A stretch of 64,000 bases of DNA. Origin: Erythrobacteraceae bacterium CFH 75059 (GTDB lineage: Bacteria > Pseudomonadota > Alphaproteobacteria > Sphingomonadales > Sphingomonadaceae). The notes beneath the pieces are model-generated. The model worked only from the letters and a program-made list of their open reading frames with translations, ran no database searches and was not told where the DNA came from. Where the stretch lies: positions 806,001 to 870,000 of the forward strand of contig SJSR01000001.1 in the NCBI GenBank assembly GCA_004331795.1, in the 5' to 3' direction. Within the stretch, counting starts at the first letter, position 1. Every line of letters begins with the position of its first letter. Both the position numbers and the translations under genes were made by a program. Below are positions 8,994-17,803 of the stretch, piece by piece.

Positions 8994-9737
8994 ATGGGTT
9001 ACGACAAGGGGCGTCGGCGGGGCAGGGACAAGCGCGACGGGTTCGGGGAAGACGGGTTCGATCCGTTTGGCGGACCGCCGCAGGATTTCGGCGGACGGCG
9101 TGATTTCGGCGGGGGCGACCGGTTCGGTGGCGGTGACCGCTTCGGCGGCGGCAATCGTTTCGGCGGCGGTGGCAACCGCTTCGGCGGCGGTGGCGGCGGG
9201 TTCCGCAGCGGCGGTCCGGGCGGTGGCGGCGGCTTCAACCGCATGCCGGCGCAGGTGGTCGGCACCGGCAAGGGCACGGTCAAGTTCTTCAACAGCCAGA
9301 AGGGGTTCGGGTTCATCAGCCAGGATGGCGGGGGCGACGATGTGTTTGTTCACATCAGCGCCGTGGAACGAGCCGGGCTGGAAGGACTCGCCGAGGGACA
9401 GGAGCTGCAGTTCAACCTCGTCGACCGCGGCGGCAAGGTTTCGGCGCAGGACCTGCAGGTCGTGGGCGAACTCATCAAGCCGCAGCAGCGTCCCGAGGCG
9501 CCCGCACGCGAACTCACTGGCGAGCGGGCAGTCGGCACGGTCAAGTTCTTCAACGCCATGAAGGGTTTCGGCTTCATCGTGCGGGACGACGGGCAGCCGG
9601 ACGCCTTTGTGCACATCAGCGCGGTGGAGCGGTCCGGTCTCAGCCAGCTCAACGAGGGCGAACGCTACGCCTTCGACATCGAGGTGGACCGGCGGGGCAA
9701 GAACTCCGCTGTCAACCTGGCACCCGTGCAGGAGTGA
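8994..9737 (+). CDS. Gly-rich protein with two cold-shock domains
   Basis: A 247-residue protein starting at [18 protein letters not shown]; the frame is open further upstream, but that stretch is not protein-like. Residues 1-85 are a basic, Gly/Phe/Arg-rich disordered region with repeated RFGGG units. Two cold-shock domains follow, each with RNP-type motifs: [16 protein letters not shown] with VFVHISAVE, then [16 protein letters not shown] with AFVHISAVE. Single-stranded RNA or DNA binding is expected. The 253-nt gap upstream has no other gene and presumably holds the promoter and a long leader. Confidence 0.88.
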   Translation: MGYDKGRRRGRDKRDGFGEDGFDPFGGPPQDFGGRRDFGGGDRFGGGDRFGGGNRFGGGGNRFGGGGGGFRSGGPGGGGGFNRMPAQVVGTGKGTVKFFNSQKGFGFISQDGGGDDVFVHISAVERAGLEGLAEGQELQFNLVDRGGKVSAQDLQVVGELIKPQQRPEAPARELTGERAVGTVKFFNAMKGFGFIVRDDGQPDAFVHISAVERSGLSQLNEGERYAFDIEVDRRGKNSAVNLAPVQE

Positions 9738-9743
9738 CAGCCG

Positions 9744-9771
9744 CACCGGGCGGGTCGCCGGCCCGCCCGTG
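9744..9771 (+). terminator. GC hairpin after the cold-shock gene
   Basis: Seven nucleotides after the stop, arms GGGCGGG (9748-9754) and CCCGCCC (9762-9768) pair perfectly, extended by CAC/GTG with one bulged C. There is no T tract, so termination is uncertain; it may equally stabilise the 3' end. Confidence 0.35.
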
Positions 9772-9856
9772 CCCCGTTGCAGTGGATGGCGGCCCGGCGG
9801 GTCGCCATTCTCCGTTAAGAGCGCCAGCAAACGCAAGCGAAAGCCCTTATCCGCCG

Positions 9857-11047
9857 ATGCCGATCACCCCGCTCATGCCCGTCTATCCGCGCTGCGGCGT
9901 ACGCCCGGTGCGTGGAGAACACTGCCACCTGATCGACGAGGACGGGACCCGCTATCTCGACTTTGCCAGCGGCATCGCGGTCAATCTGCTTGGCCACAGC
10001 CATCCGCATCTGATCGGCGCCATTCAGCGGCAGGCGGCGACGCTGATGCACGTGTCAAACCTCTACGGCAGTCCGCAGGGAGAGGCGCTGGCGCAGCGGC
10101 TGGTGGACCATACCTTTGCCGACACGGTGTTCTTCACCAATTCCGGGGCCGAGGCGGTCGAATGCGCCATCAAGACGGCGCGCGCTTACCACCAGCACGC
10201 GGACGGCGATCCGGCACGCCACGAGATTATCACCTTCCACAACGCCTTCCACGGGCGGACGATGGCGACGATCAGCGCGTCGAACCAGGAAAAGATGCAC
10301 ACGGGCTTTGCGCCGCTGCTCCCGGGCTTCCGCTACTGTCCGTTCGACGATCTGGACGCCGCGGCGGCGCTTGTGGACGAGCGGACAGCCGGCTTCCTTG
10401 TCGAACCGATCCAGGGGGAAGGCGGCATCCGCCCGGCCAGCGAGGCGTTCATGGCCGGTCTGCGCCGGCTGGCGGACAAGCACGGGTTGCTGCTCATTCT
10501 CGACGAGGTGCAGTGCGGGGTCGCGCGCACGGGCGCGCTCTATGCCTATGAACATTACGGCATCGAGCCGGACATTCTGGCAACCGCCAAGGGGATCGGC
10601 GGCGGCTTCCCGCTGGGGGCATGTCTCGCCACCGAGAGGGCGGCGCGCGGCATGGGCTTCGGCGCGCACGGCTCGACCTATGGCGGCAATCCGCTTGCCA
10701 TGGCCGCCGGCATGGCCGTCCTCGACGTGGTGACCGACCCGGCGTTTCTCGAGCATGTCCGCGCCACCGGGCAAGCCATCATGGCGCGTCTCGAACAGTT
10801 CATCGGCAACCATCCGGACCTCTTCGACCAGGTCCGGGGCAAGGGGCTGATGATCGGCTTGCGCCTGACGATGGAGAGCCGCCCCTTCTACCAGCATCTG
10901 CGCGACCATCATCAGCTGCTCACCGTGGCTGCGGGTGATCAGACGCTGCGGATCCTGCCGCCGCTGGTGATCGGCGATGCGGAAGTGGAAGAGTTCTTCG
11001 AACGCCTGTCGGCCGGCGCGGCCGATTTTCGCCCGCCTGCCGCATGA
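9857..11047 (+). CDS. argD: Acetylornithine / succinyldiaminopimelate aminotransferase
   Basis: A 396-residue class III PLP aminotransferase beginning [13 protein letters not shown]. Visible landmarks are [27 protein letters not shown], the [11 protein letters not shown] region, [12 protein letters not shown] (PLP-binding Asp) and [12 protein letters not shown] (Schiff-base Lys). It transaminates N-acetylglutamate semialdehyde in arginine synthesis. argF follows with an ATGA overlap, which supports the arginine role. The longer upstream frame was rejected because homology starts at this Met. Confidence 0.95.
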   Translation: MPITPLMPVYPRCGVRPVRGEHCHLIDEDGTRYLDFASGIAVNLLGHSHPHLIGAIQRQAATLMHVSNLYGSPQGEALAQRLVDHTFADTVFFTNSGAEAVECAIKTARAYHQHADGDPARHEIITFHNAFHGRTMATISASNQEKMHTGFAPLLPGFRYCPFDDLDAAAALVDERTAGFLVEPIQGEGGIRPASEAFMAGLRRLADKHGLLLILDEVQCGVARTGALYAYEHYGIEPDILATAKGIGGGFPLGACLATERAARGMGFGAHGSTYGGNPLAMAAGMAVLDVVTDPAFLEHVRATGQAIMARLEQFIGNHPDLFDQVRGKGLMIGLRLTMESRPFYQHLRDHHQLLTVAAGDQTLRILPPLVIGDAEVEEFFERLSAGAADFRPPAA

Positions 11048-12033
11048 GGGATCTGACCGCGCCGGCAAAGCGGGGACGCGACGTTCTGTCCCTCGGCGAC
11101 CTCGGCACGGCCGGGCTGCGCGAGGTTCTGACCGCGGCCGCGGCGCGCAAGCGGGCCCGGGGCGACCGGCCGCGCGGCGCTCCCGACGACGACGCGCCGC
11201 TTCGCGACCATGTGCTCGGCATGGTGTTCGAGAAAAGCTCCACCCGCACCCGCGTCAGCTTCGACATGGCGATGCGCCAGCTCGGCGGCGCGGCGCTGGT
11301 CCTCGATGCGGCCACGACGCAGCTTGGCCGGGGGGAAAGCGTAGCCGACACCGCGCGGGTGCTTGGCCGGATGGTCGACATGATCATGGTCCGCACCGAC
11401 GATCATGCCAAGCTGGAGACCTTTGCCCGCAGCGCCGCCGTGCCGGTCATCAACGGGCTGACCGACCTGTCCCACCCTTGCCAGATCGTCGCGGACCTCA
11501 TGACGCTGGCGGAGCACGGCAAGGCGCTGGAGCGGATGACGCTGGCTTGGCTGGGCGACGGCAACAACGTCCTCCACTCGCTGCTGGAGGCGGCGGGACT
11601 GCTCGGCTTCGGGGTTAGGGTGGCCACGCCCGCCAACCGGCAGCCCGATCCCCGCTACCTCGCTCTTGCCCGGGCGGGCGGAGCGGATGTGCGTCTCACC
11701 CTCGATCCGCGCGAGGCGGTGGAGGGCGTCGACGCGGTGTTCACCGACACGTGGGTATCCATGGGGCAGGTCGACGATCCCTCGAGCCGGGCGGCGTTCG
11801 AGCCGTATCGCGTGACTTCCGCGCTCATGCGGCTTGCCCGTCCCGACGCGCTGTTCCTGCACTGCCTGCCGGCCCATGTCGGCGACGAGGTGGCGGAGGA
11901 CGTGTTCGAGGGCCCGCAATCCGTCGTGTTCGCCGAGGCGGAGAACCGGCTCCACGCGCAGAAGGCCATTCTGCTGTGGTGCGCCGGCAACCGGCTCGCG
12001 GCGGACGAGCCGCAAGCCGCTGCCGTGCCTTAA
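11044..12033 (+). CDS. argF: Ornithine carbamoyltransferase
   Basis: A 329-residue transcarbamylase. It shows the carbamoyl-phosphate loop SSTRTR (residues 65-70), HPCQ, and the ornithine loop FLHCLPAH. It makes citrulline from ornithine and carbamoyl phosphate, the step after argD and argJ in arginine synthesis. The start is fixed by the ATGA overlap with argD. hslO starts 21 nt after its stop, a linkage often seen in alphaproteobacteria. Confidence 0.96.
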   Translation: MRDLTAPAKRGRDVLSLGDLGTAGLREVLTAAAARKRARGDRPRGAPDDDAPLRDHVLGMVFEKSSTRTRVSFDMAMRQLGGAALVLDAATTQLGRGESVADTARVLGRMVDMIMVRTDDHAKLETFARSAAVPVINGLTDLSHPCQIVADLMTLAEHGKALERMTLAWLGDGNNVLHSLLEAAGLLGFGVRVATPANRQPDPRYLALARAGGADVRLTLDPREAVEGVDAVFTDTWVSMGQVDDPSSRAAFEPYRVTSALMRLARPDALFLHCLPAHVGDEVAEDVFEGPQSVVFAEAENRLHAQKAILLWCAGNRLAADEPQAAAVP

Positions 12034-12054
12034 CTTGTCGCCCGGCGCGCCCAT

Positions 12055-12981
12055 ATGGCGCGGATGCACCAGATCGCCTCCACGTCCGAGCAGATCCTCG
12101 GCTTCACCGTTCCCGAGCGCGACGCGCGCGGCCGCATCCTGCGTCTCGAAGCGTTGCTCGACGCCATCCTGTCGTCGCATGCCTATCCGCCGCCGATCGC
12201 GCACGCCCTCGCCGAAGCGCTGGTGATCACCGCGCTCATCGGTTCGCTGATCAAGGGGGACGGGTCGCAGGTCACCCTTCAGGCGCGCGGTGCCGGCGGC
12301 GCCCTGCGGCTGCTGGTGTGCGACTACCGCGATGGCGAGCTGCGCGGCTACGTCGACCATGACCCCGTGCGCGTGCCGGATCTGGGCACGAGTCCGACGC
12401 TGGAGGCCCTGTTCGGCGAGGGTTATCTGGCGCTGACCTTCGATGTCGCGCTCCCCACGCGCGCGGCGGACGGCCGGCCGGAGAGCCGCCGCTATCAGGG
12501 CGTGGTTCCGCTCGAGGGGGCGAGCCTTGCCGAGGCCGTCGAAAGCTACTTCTGGCGTTCGGAACAGGTGCCCACCTTGCTAAGGGTGGCGGTCGCCGGC
12601 TCGCGTGGGGGATACCGGGCGGCGGGAATGCTGCTCCAGCACCTACCCGAAGGCGAGGAGGGGCGCGAACGCCTGCATGTGCAACCCGACCATCCGTCCT
12701 GGGAGCATGTGGCGGCGCTGGGCGGGACCGTGCGGCACGACGAGCTGCTCGACCCGGCGCTGCCTGCCGACGACCTCGTCTGGCGCCTGTTCCACGAGGA
12801 GCGCGAGGTGCGGGTGTTCGGTCTTGCCAGACTGGTGCAGGGATGCCGGTGCACCGAGGCGCACTACCGCAAGATCCTCGGCACCTTTCCGGAAAGCGAG
12901 CGCGCGGCCATGCGCGGCGATGACGGGATGATCGGCGTGGACTGCCACTTCTGTTCCAAGCAGTTCCGCTTCGCGCTCTGA
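12055..12981 (+). CDS. hslO: Redox-regulated chaperone Hsp33
   Basis: A 308-residue Hsp33. The substrate-binding core is residues 1 to ~250, and the C-terminal zinc/redox switch is intact with GCRCTE (CxC) and DCHFCSK (CxxC). Oxidative stress releases zinc and activates holdase activity in the cytoplasm. Met at 12064 (MHQIAS) is an alternative start. Co-transcription with argD-argF is likely because the gap is only 21 nt. Confidence 0.93.
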   Translation: MARMHQIASTSEQILGFTVPERDARGRILRLEALLDAILSSHAYPPPIAHALAEALVITALIGSLIKGDGSQVTLQARGAGGALRLLVCDYRDGELRGYVDHDPVRVPDLGTSPTLEALFGEGYLALTFDVALPTRAADGRPESRRYQGVVPLEGASLAEAVESYFWRSEQVPTLLRVAVAGSRGGYRAAGMLLQHLPEGEEGRERLHVQPDHPSWEHVAALGGTVRHDELLDPALPADDLVWRLFHEEREVRVFGLARLVQGCRCTEAHYRKILGTFPESERAAMRGDDGMIGVDCHFCSKQFRFAL

Positions 12982-13048
12982 ACTCCTGCTGTCGACCGGG
13001 CGTGCACCGGACGTTGCGCGGGCCGGCAGGCTTGCTAAGCGGCGCACG

Positions 13049-13747
13049 ATGCCTGCCTCGTCCGCCGCTCCTCTTGCCGTTGTGCTCCTGTCGGGGGGGC
13101 TGGACTCCATGGTCGCGGCGGGTTTGGCGCGGGAGCAGGGGTTCAGGCTCGCTGCCCTGACGATCGACTACGGCCAGCGGCACCGGCGCGAGCTGGAGGC
13201 GGCGCGGGAGATCGCATCGCGTCTGCGGGTCGAGCGTCACGTGCTTCTGCCGCTCGACCTGCGCTGCATCGGCGGGTCCGCACTGACCGATGCCATCGCG
13301 GTGCCCAAGGACGGTGTGGGCGACGGTGTTCCGGTGACGTATGTGCCGGCCCGCAATCTCGTGTTCCTCAGCCTCACTGTCGCTCTTGCCGAGAGCCTGG
13401 GCGCGCGCGATCTGTTCATCGGCGTCAACGCGCTCGATTATTCGGGCTATCCAGACTGCCGCCCCGAATTCATCGCCAGCTTCGCCGCGGCCGCGAACCT
13501 TGGCACGCGTCTGGGAACCGAGGGCGCGGGGTTCATCGTCCATGCTCCGCTTCAGCACATGAGCAAGGCGGACATCGCCCGCGAGGCGGCCCGCCTCGGG
13601 CTTGACCCGGCATGGAGCTGGTCCTGCTACGACCCGCAGCCGGACGGACGCGCCTGCGGCCTGTGCGATTCGTGCCGCCTGCGACGGAAAGGGTTTGCCG
13701 AAAGCGGCGTGGTCGATAGAACTTCCTACGCAGAACAGCACGACTGA
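13049..13747 (+). CDS. queC: 7-cyano-7-deazaguanine synthase
   Basis: A 232-residue QueC. The PP-loop SGGLDS near residue 15 binds ATP, and the C-terminal zinc cluster is CYDPQPDGRACGLCDSCRLR. The enzyme converts 7-carboxy-7-deazaguanine to preQ0 in queuosine synthesis. The gene lies 67 nt after hslO and 20 nt before the MFS gene; no other queuosine genes are in the window. Confidence 0.95.
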   Translation: MPASSAAPLAVVLLSGGLDSMVAAGLAREQGFRLAALTIDYGQRHRRELEAAREIASRLRVERHVLLPLDLRCIGGSALTDAIAVPKDGVGDGVPVTYVPARNLVFLSLTVALAESLGARDLFIGVNALDYSGYPDCRPEFIASFAAAANLGTRLGTEGAGFIVHAPLQHMSKADIAREAARLGLDPAWSWSCYDPQPDGRACGLCDSCRLRRKGFAESGVVDRTSYAEQHD

Positions 13748-13767
13748 CACAGCCGGGGGATCAGCCG

Positions 13768-15339
13768 ATGAACGACGACGCGCGGAGCACCGCCTCCGAA
13801 CAGCAGGCGGTGCCCGGCTACAGCTGGTATGCGCTCGGCCTGCTGGTCATCGTCTACATGCTGAACTTCATCGACCGGCAGATCCTGTCGATCCTTGCCA
13901 ACGACATCAAGCTCGACCTCGGGCTGAGCGATGCCGATCTCGGCTTTCTGTACGGCACGGCCTTCGCCATCTTCTACGCCCTGTTCGGCATTCCTTTAGG
14001 GCGTCTGGCGGACAGCTGGCACCGCGTACGGCTGATGAGCATCGGCCTCGCGCTCTGGTCGGCGATGACGGCCGTGTCCGGCTTCGCGCGCGACGGGCTG
14101 GCGCTGACGCTCGCGCGCGTCGGGGTGGGCATCGGCGAGGCCACGGCAAGCCCGTCGGCCTATTCGCTCATCTCCGACTTCTTCCCGGCCCGGCTCCGCG
14201 CCACGGCGCTGGCGATCTACTCGTCGGGGCTTTATCTCGGCAGCGGCCTGTCGCTGCTCATCGGCGCCGTGATCGTCGAGCGGTGGAATGCGGCGTATCC
14301 GGCCGGCGGACCGCTGGGACTGGTCGGGTGGCAGGCGGCGTTCGTGATCGTCGGGCTGCCGGGGGTCGTGCTGGCGCTGTGGCTCATCACCATGCGCGAG
14401 CCGGTGCGGGGCGGCATGGAGGGGCGGATCACTCCGCCTCACCCGGCGCCGTTCCGCGAATTCGGGCAGGAACTGCTGACCATCATCCCGCCGCTCACCG
14501 TCATCGGCGCCGCCCGCCGCGGGGTGGCGCCGCTTCTCGTCAACCTCGCCGTCGCCGGCACGGCGGTGCTGGCGGGACTGGCGCTGACCCAGCTCACCGG
14601 CAGCGGACCGGGGCGGTTCACCACCGCGATCTCCGACCAGTGGGTGTTCCTCGGCGTGGGCTATTACGCCATCTTCTGCTGGGCCGCCTCGCTCCGGGTG
14701 CGCGATCCGGAGGCGTTCGGCATGATCTGGGGGTCGAAGGCGTTCGTGACGACCGTGCTCGGCTATTCCTGCGTCGCGTTCACGTCCTACGCGACCTCCT
14801 ACTGGGCCGCACCCTACGCAGAACGGGTCTTCGGCGTGCCCAAGAGCGAGCTGGGCCTGCTGATCGGCGCCCCGGCGGCCGTGGCCGGGTTCCTCGGCGT
14901 CATCATCGGCGGCAATGTCGCCGACCGGCTGCAACTGCGGCACGCCAACGGGCGCGTCCGGGTGATCCTGTTCGGCCTGCTCGCCCCGGTGATCCCCCTG
15001 CTCGTCGCCTTCACCACGAGCACTCTGGCGCTGTTCTACGTCACCTTCTTCATCGCGGCGCTGTTCTCGTCCTCCGCGCTGGGGGCGGCGGGTGCGGTGA
15101 CGCAGACGCTGGTGCCGCCGCGCATGCGCGCAACGGCCACGGCGACGTTCTTCCTCGGCACCACGCTGATCGGGCTTGCCTTGGGTCCGTACATGGCGGG
15201 GCTGGTGTCCTCGCGCCTCGACGACAATCTTTCCGCCGGCGTCCTGTCGACGCTCGTCGTGGTGCCGCTCGGTGCCGTCGCCCTTTTTGCCGCGCTGCGT
15301 CTCGTCCCGCGGGCGCTTGCCGCGCAGAGCCAAGGCTGA
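13768..15339 (+). CDS. MFS transporter (spinster-like)
   Basis: A 523-residue major-facilitator permease with about 12 membrane spans. Transmembrane 1 starts YALGLLVIVYMLNFIDRQIL and is followed by the loop-2 motif GRLADSWHRVRLM. The start LNFIDRQILSIL is typical of the alphaproteobacterial spinster-homologue group, which is abundant in sphingomonads and often annotated for aromatic or hexuronate substrates. The central cytoplasmic loop (about residues 215-260) is long. The substrate is not identifiable from sequence. Confidence 0.88.
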   Translation: MNDDARSTASEQQAVPGYSWYALGLLVIVYMLNFIDRQILSILANDIKLDLGLSDADLGFLYGTAFAIFYALFGIPLGRLADSWHRVRLMSIGLALWSAMTAVSGFARDGLALTLARVGVGIGEATASPSAYSLISDFFPARLRATALAIYSSGLYLGSGLSLLIGAVIVERWNAAYPAGGPLGLVGWQAAFVIVGLPGVVLALWLITMREPVRGGMEGRITPPHPAPFREFGQELLTIIPPLTVIGAARRGVAPLLVNLAVAGTAVLAGLALTQLTGSGPGRFTTAISDQWVFLGVGYYAIFCWAASLRVRDPEAFGMIWGSKAFVTTVLGYSCVAFTSYATSYWAAPYAERVFGVPKSELGLLIGAPAAVAGFLGVIIGGNVADRLQLRHANGRVRVILFGLLAPVIPLLVAFTTSTLALFYVTFFIAALFSSSALGAAGAVTQTLVPPRMRATATATFFLGTTLIGLALGPYMAGLVSSRLDDNLSAGVLSTLVVVPLGAVALFAALRLVPRALAAQSQG

Positions 15340-15381
15340 GCGGATCACGCGACCGCGAAGGACGAGAACGGTATCGTTCCG

Positions 15382-15903
15382 TCAGGACGGGCGCAGCACT
15401 CCGCAGACGATCCGCCCGCCCGCGTTGCCGGCCGGGTCGGTGACGTTGTCATCGGCATTCTGGTGCACCACGACTGCGGCGCCGCTGCTGTCGAAGATGC
15501 GGGCAAGCACAGACTCGCGGCTGCCCGGAAGCGGGAACCGGGCCCGGGTGGTGCCGGTTGCCCGCACCTCGATGTTCGGCAGGTCGCCCAGATGGGCGCC
15601 GCGCGGGTTTTCGAGGCCGTGCTGGCGTCCCTCGGGGTTGAGATGCGCCCCGGCACTTTGGAAGTCGGGCGGCGTGCACTCCCCGCGTTCGTGGATGTGG
15701 ATCGCCCGGGTGCCGGCCGGAACATTCATCAGCGCGACGTCCAGGGCCACGCCCTGTCCGGAGGCAACCAGTGTCGCCGTCCCGGCGTTGCGCCCGTCGC
15801 TGGTGCGAAGGTCGGCGCTCCCGAGTGAGCCGCCGCCCGGAGGCAGAGCGGCACAACCGGCGATCAGCAGGGCAAGGGCGGGCGGGGCGGCGAAACGTAT
15901 CAT
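15382..15903 (-). CDS. sodC: Cu/Zn superoxide dismutase lipoprotein
   Basis: A 173-residue SodC with a lipoprotein signal LIAGC (lipidated Cys17). Metal-ligand motifs are present: HIHERG (two Cu His), the GAHLNPEG/HGLEN and GAHLGDLPN zinc loop, HQNADDN, and the disulfide/arginine end NAGGRIVCGV. It detoxifies superoxide in the periplasm. The gene lies downstream of the OmpA-type porin on the same strand but is separated from it by a terminator, so it probably has its own promoter or depends on readthrough. Confidence 0.93.
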   Translation of the reverse strand: MIRFAAPPALALLIAGCAALPPGGGSLGSADLRTSDGRNAGTATLVASGQGVALDVALMNVPAGTRAIHIHERGECTPPDFQSAGAHLNPEGRQHGLENPRGAHLGDLPNIEVRATGTTRARFPLPGSRESVLARIFDSSGAAVVVHQNADDNVTDPAGNAGGRIVCGVLRPS

Positions 15904-15934
15904 GCGAACTCTCCAGGTGGTTCAGCACTGCAAC

Positions 15935-15965
15935 GAAAAAGGGGCCGGATTGCTCCGACCCCTTC
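15935..15965 (-). terminator. Rho-independent terminator of the OmpA-type gene
   Basis: Read on the minus strand, an 11-bp stem with one mismatch (arms 15954-15964 and 15939-15949) and a 4-nt loop is followed by five T (15940-15936). It lies 26 nt past the porin stop and overlaps the sodC leader. Confidence 0.75.
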
Positions 15966-15990
15966 TTCCGATAAGCGCAGATCGCGCAGC

Positions 15991-17112
15991 TTACATGCCC
16001 GATCCCGGACCGAAGGTGATTTCCACCCGGCGGTTCTGGGGCTCGCGCACGCCGTCGGCCGTCGGAACCCGCGGGTTCGCTTCGCCGAAGGCCTGGCTGC
16101 TGATGCTGCTGTCCGGCACGCCACGCGAGACCATGTAGCGGCGGACCGAGTCGTTGCGCCGTGCGGCCAAACCCAGGTTGTACTGGGCCGAACCCGACCG
16201 GTCGGTGTGACCCGCCAGCATGACGCGCGAGCTGCCGCAGTTCCGGTAGTTCGACACCGCGCTGTCGAGGATCTGGGCGGCGTCCGGCGTGATGTCGGAA
16301 CGATCCCAGTCGAAGAACACGATGAACGGACCGGCTTCGCAGACCTGCTGCGGCGGCGGGGGCGGCGGCGGCGGCGGCGGCGGCGGCGGAGGAGGAGCGA
16401 CCGGGCCCGTCGTCACCGGCGGCGGAACAACGACCGGCGCACCGCCGAAGTTGAACGCCAGGGTGCCGAGGATCGAGTGGCTGCGCAGGCGGCCGTCGAT
16501 CTCGCGGCCGCGCACGTCGATCAAGTTCACGTCTTCGGCGTTGAAGAAGCGGTAGCGCAGACCCACGTCCACGGTTTCGCTGAGCGGCGCACGCACGCCG
16601 GCGATCCCCTGCCAGGCAAAGCCGGTGCTGGAGTCGTTGAAAACGCCCGGCGTGCCTTCGCGGATCGTGCCGTCGAGACGCGTGCGGGCGACACCGACAC
16701 CGCCGCCGACATAGCCCTGCAGGCCATCGTCGGGACCGAAGTCGAGCAGACCGTTCAGCATGAAGCTGAGCACGTTGACGTCGCCGCGGGCCGGGAAGGA
16801 GCCGCGGGCCAGGGTCGCGCCGTTCGGCAGACCGACGGTCGCGGAGGTCAGCGTCTCGATGTCGGCTTCACGGTAGCTGCCTTCGGCTTCCAGACGGAAT
16901 CCGCCGAAGTCATAGCCGATGACGCCGCCGGCATCCCAGCCGCGGCGCAGGTCCACGGTGCCTGCCGACTCCGAGCCGTTGATGTCGAAGTCGATGTCCT
17001 GAACGATCATCGGGCCGGCGCCCAGTTCCACATACCACTGGCCATCGCGGGCCAGGGCAGGCGTCGCGAGGACCGTGGAGGCCATCGCCAAACCCATAAC
17101 TAGTTTGCGCAT
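15991..17112 (-). CDS. OmpA-family outer-membrane protein with N-terminal beta-barrel
   Basis: A 373-residue protein. The signal peptide ends PALA-R at residue 21. An eight-stranded OmpA-like barrel covers about residues 22-230 and finishes LGTLAFNF. A linker with 15 consecutive Pro follows, then a peptidoglycan-binding OmpA domain with FFDWDRSDI, GHTDRSGS and NRRVEI. The start MRKLVMG is preceded by AGGGGAA. It anchors the outer membrane to the wall. A rho-independent terminator follows it. Confidence 0.93.
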   Translation of the reverse strand: MRKLVMGLAMASTVLATPALARDGQWYVELGAGPMIVQDIDFDINGSESAGTVDLRRGWDAGGVIGYDFGGFRLEAEGSYREADIETLTSATVGLPNGATLARGSFPARGDVNVLSFMLNGLLDFGPDDGLQGYVGGGVGVARTRLDGTIREGTPGVFNDSSTGFAWQGIAGVRAPLSETVDVGLRYRFFNAEDVNLIDVRGREIDGRLRSHSILGTLAFNFGGAPVVVPPPVTTGPVAPPPPPPPPPPPPPPPQQVCEAGPFIVFFDWDRSDITPDAAQILDSAVSNYRNCGSSRVMLAGHTDRSGSAQYNLGLAARRNDSVRRYMVSRGVPDSSISSQAFGEANPRVPTADGVREPQNRRVEITFGPGSGM

Positions 17113-17304
17113 AAGGTATTTCCCCTTTTTATCAGTCAATCAACCACCAACCTCATCAGAGCAGAAACAACCCGCCCGGAATTGGCAAGCCGATCAAACC
17201 GGGTTCGCGCGCCGCGTCCGTGTTCTTCCTTTTGGCACGCGCTGTCCGTCCCGGTCTCATGTCAGCTACACCGGCGCAACCGTTGTTGGGAGCCGTTGTT
17301 CCGC

Positions 17305-17775
17305 TTATCTATGCTTAACGAGCGACAAGGACGCCAATGCTTGCATAATTGCAACAATAGCGGCCCGCGCTTCGCCGTCGACGACGCTGCCGCCGGCCGG
17401 TGCGGCTAGTTCGGCGGGTGTGCTCCACCGGTCGGTGAACATTCGGATGCAGCCGGCACCGCGGTCCAGCACCGTCATGCCGGGCACAGGCTTGCAGAAG
17501 GTCCACTGCGCCCCGTCGAACGCCGCGATGGCGCCGGCCTCGGCGGCAAGCGGGCCTGCGGCGTCTTCGGCCACCAGCCAGCACTCCCCGGAAGCAGGAT
17601 CTTGCGGGAGCGAGGCCGCCACGCCGGCGACGCCCGGATGCAGCAGGGCGTCGATGCGAGCCAGCGACTCGTTGAGGATGAACTCCTTCTGCGCCTGTCC
17701 GGGATGGAGCAGAGGCAGCGACGCGCGTGACGTGACGCTGCGGAACGGGGTTGGCGGCATCATCTGACCTTTCAT
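17305..17775 (-). CDS. DUF2793 protein at the tail end of the GTA operon
   Basis: A 156-residue protein with the DUF2793 signature LPLLHPGQAQKEFILNESLARIDALLHP and a WSTPAEL motif near the end. Such proteins occur beside phage and GTA tail-fibre or hub genes in alphaproteobacteria; the function is not established. It is the last gene of the GTA operon, 28 nt after the hub gene, so a role in the tail tip is inferred. Confidence 0.75.
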   Translation of the reverse strand: MKGQMMPPTPFRSVTSRASLPLLHPGQAQKEFILNESLARIDALLHPGVAGVAASLPQDPASGECWLVAEDAAGPLAAEAGAIAAFDGAQWTFCKPVPGMTVLDRGAGCIRMFTDRWSTPAELAAPAGGSVVDGEARAAIVAIMQALASLSLVKHR

Positions 17776-17803
17776 TGCAGGAGGGCTGGGAGACGACCGG
17801 CGG

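Noticed and set aside
9090-9230. Tandem repeat array resembling a CRISPR or satellite
   Set aside because: The repetition is the in-frame RFGGG coding region of the cold-shock protein; units are short and irregular.
17221-17260. TGGCACG motif suggesting a sigma-54 promoter
   Set aside because: The -12 TTGC element is absent at the right spacing and no gene starts downstream on that strand.
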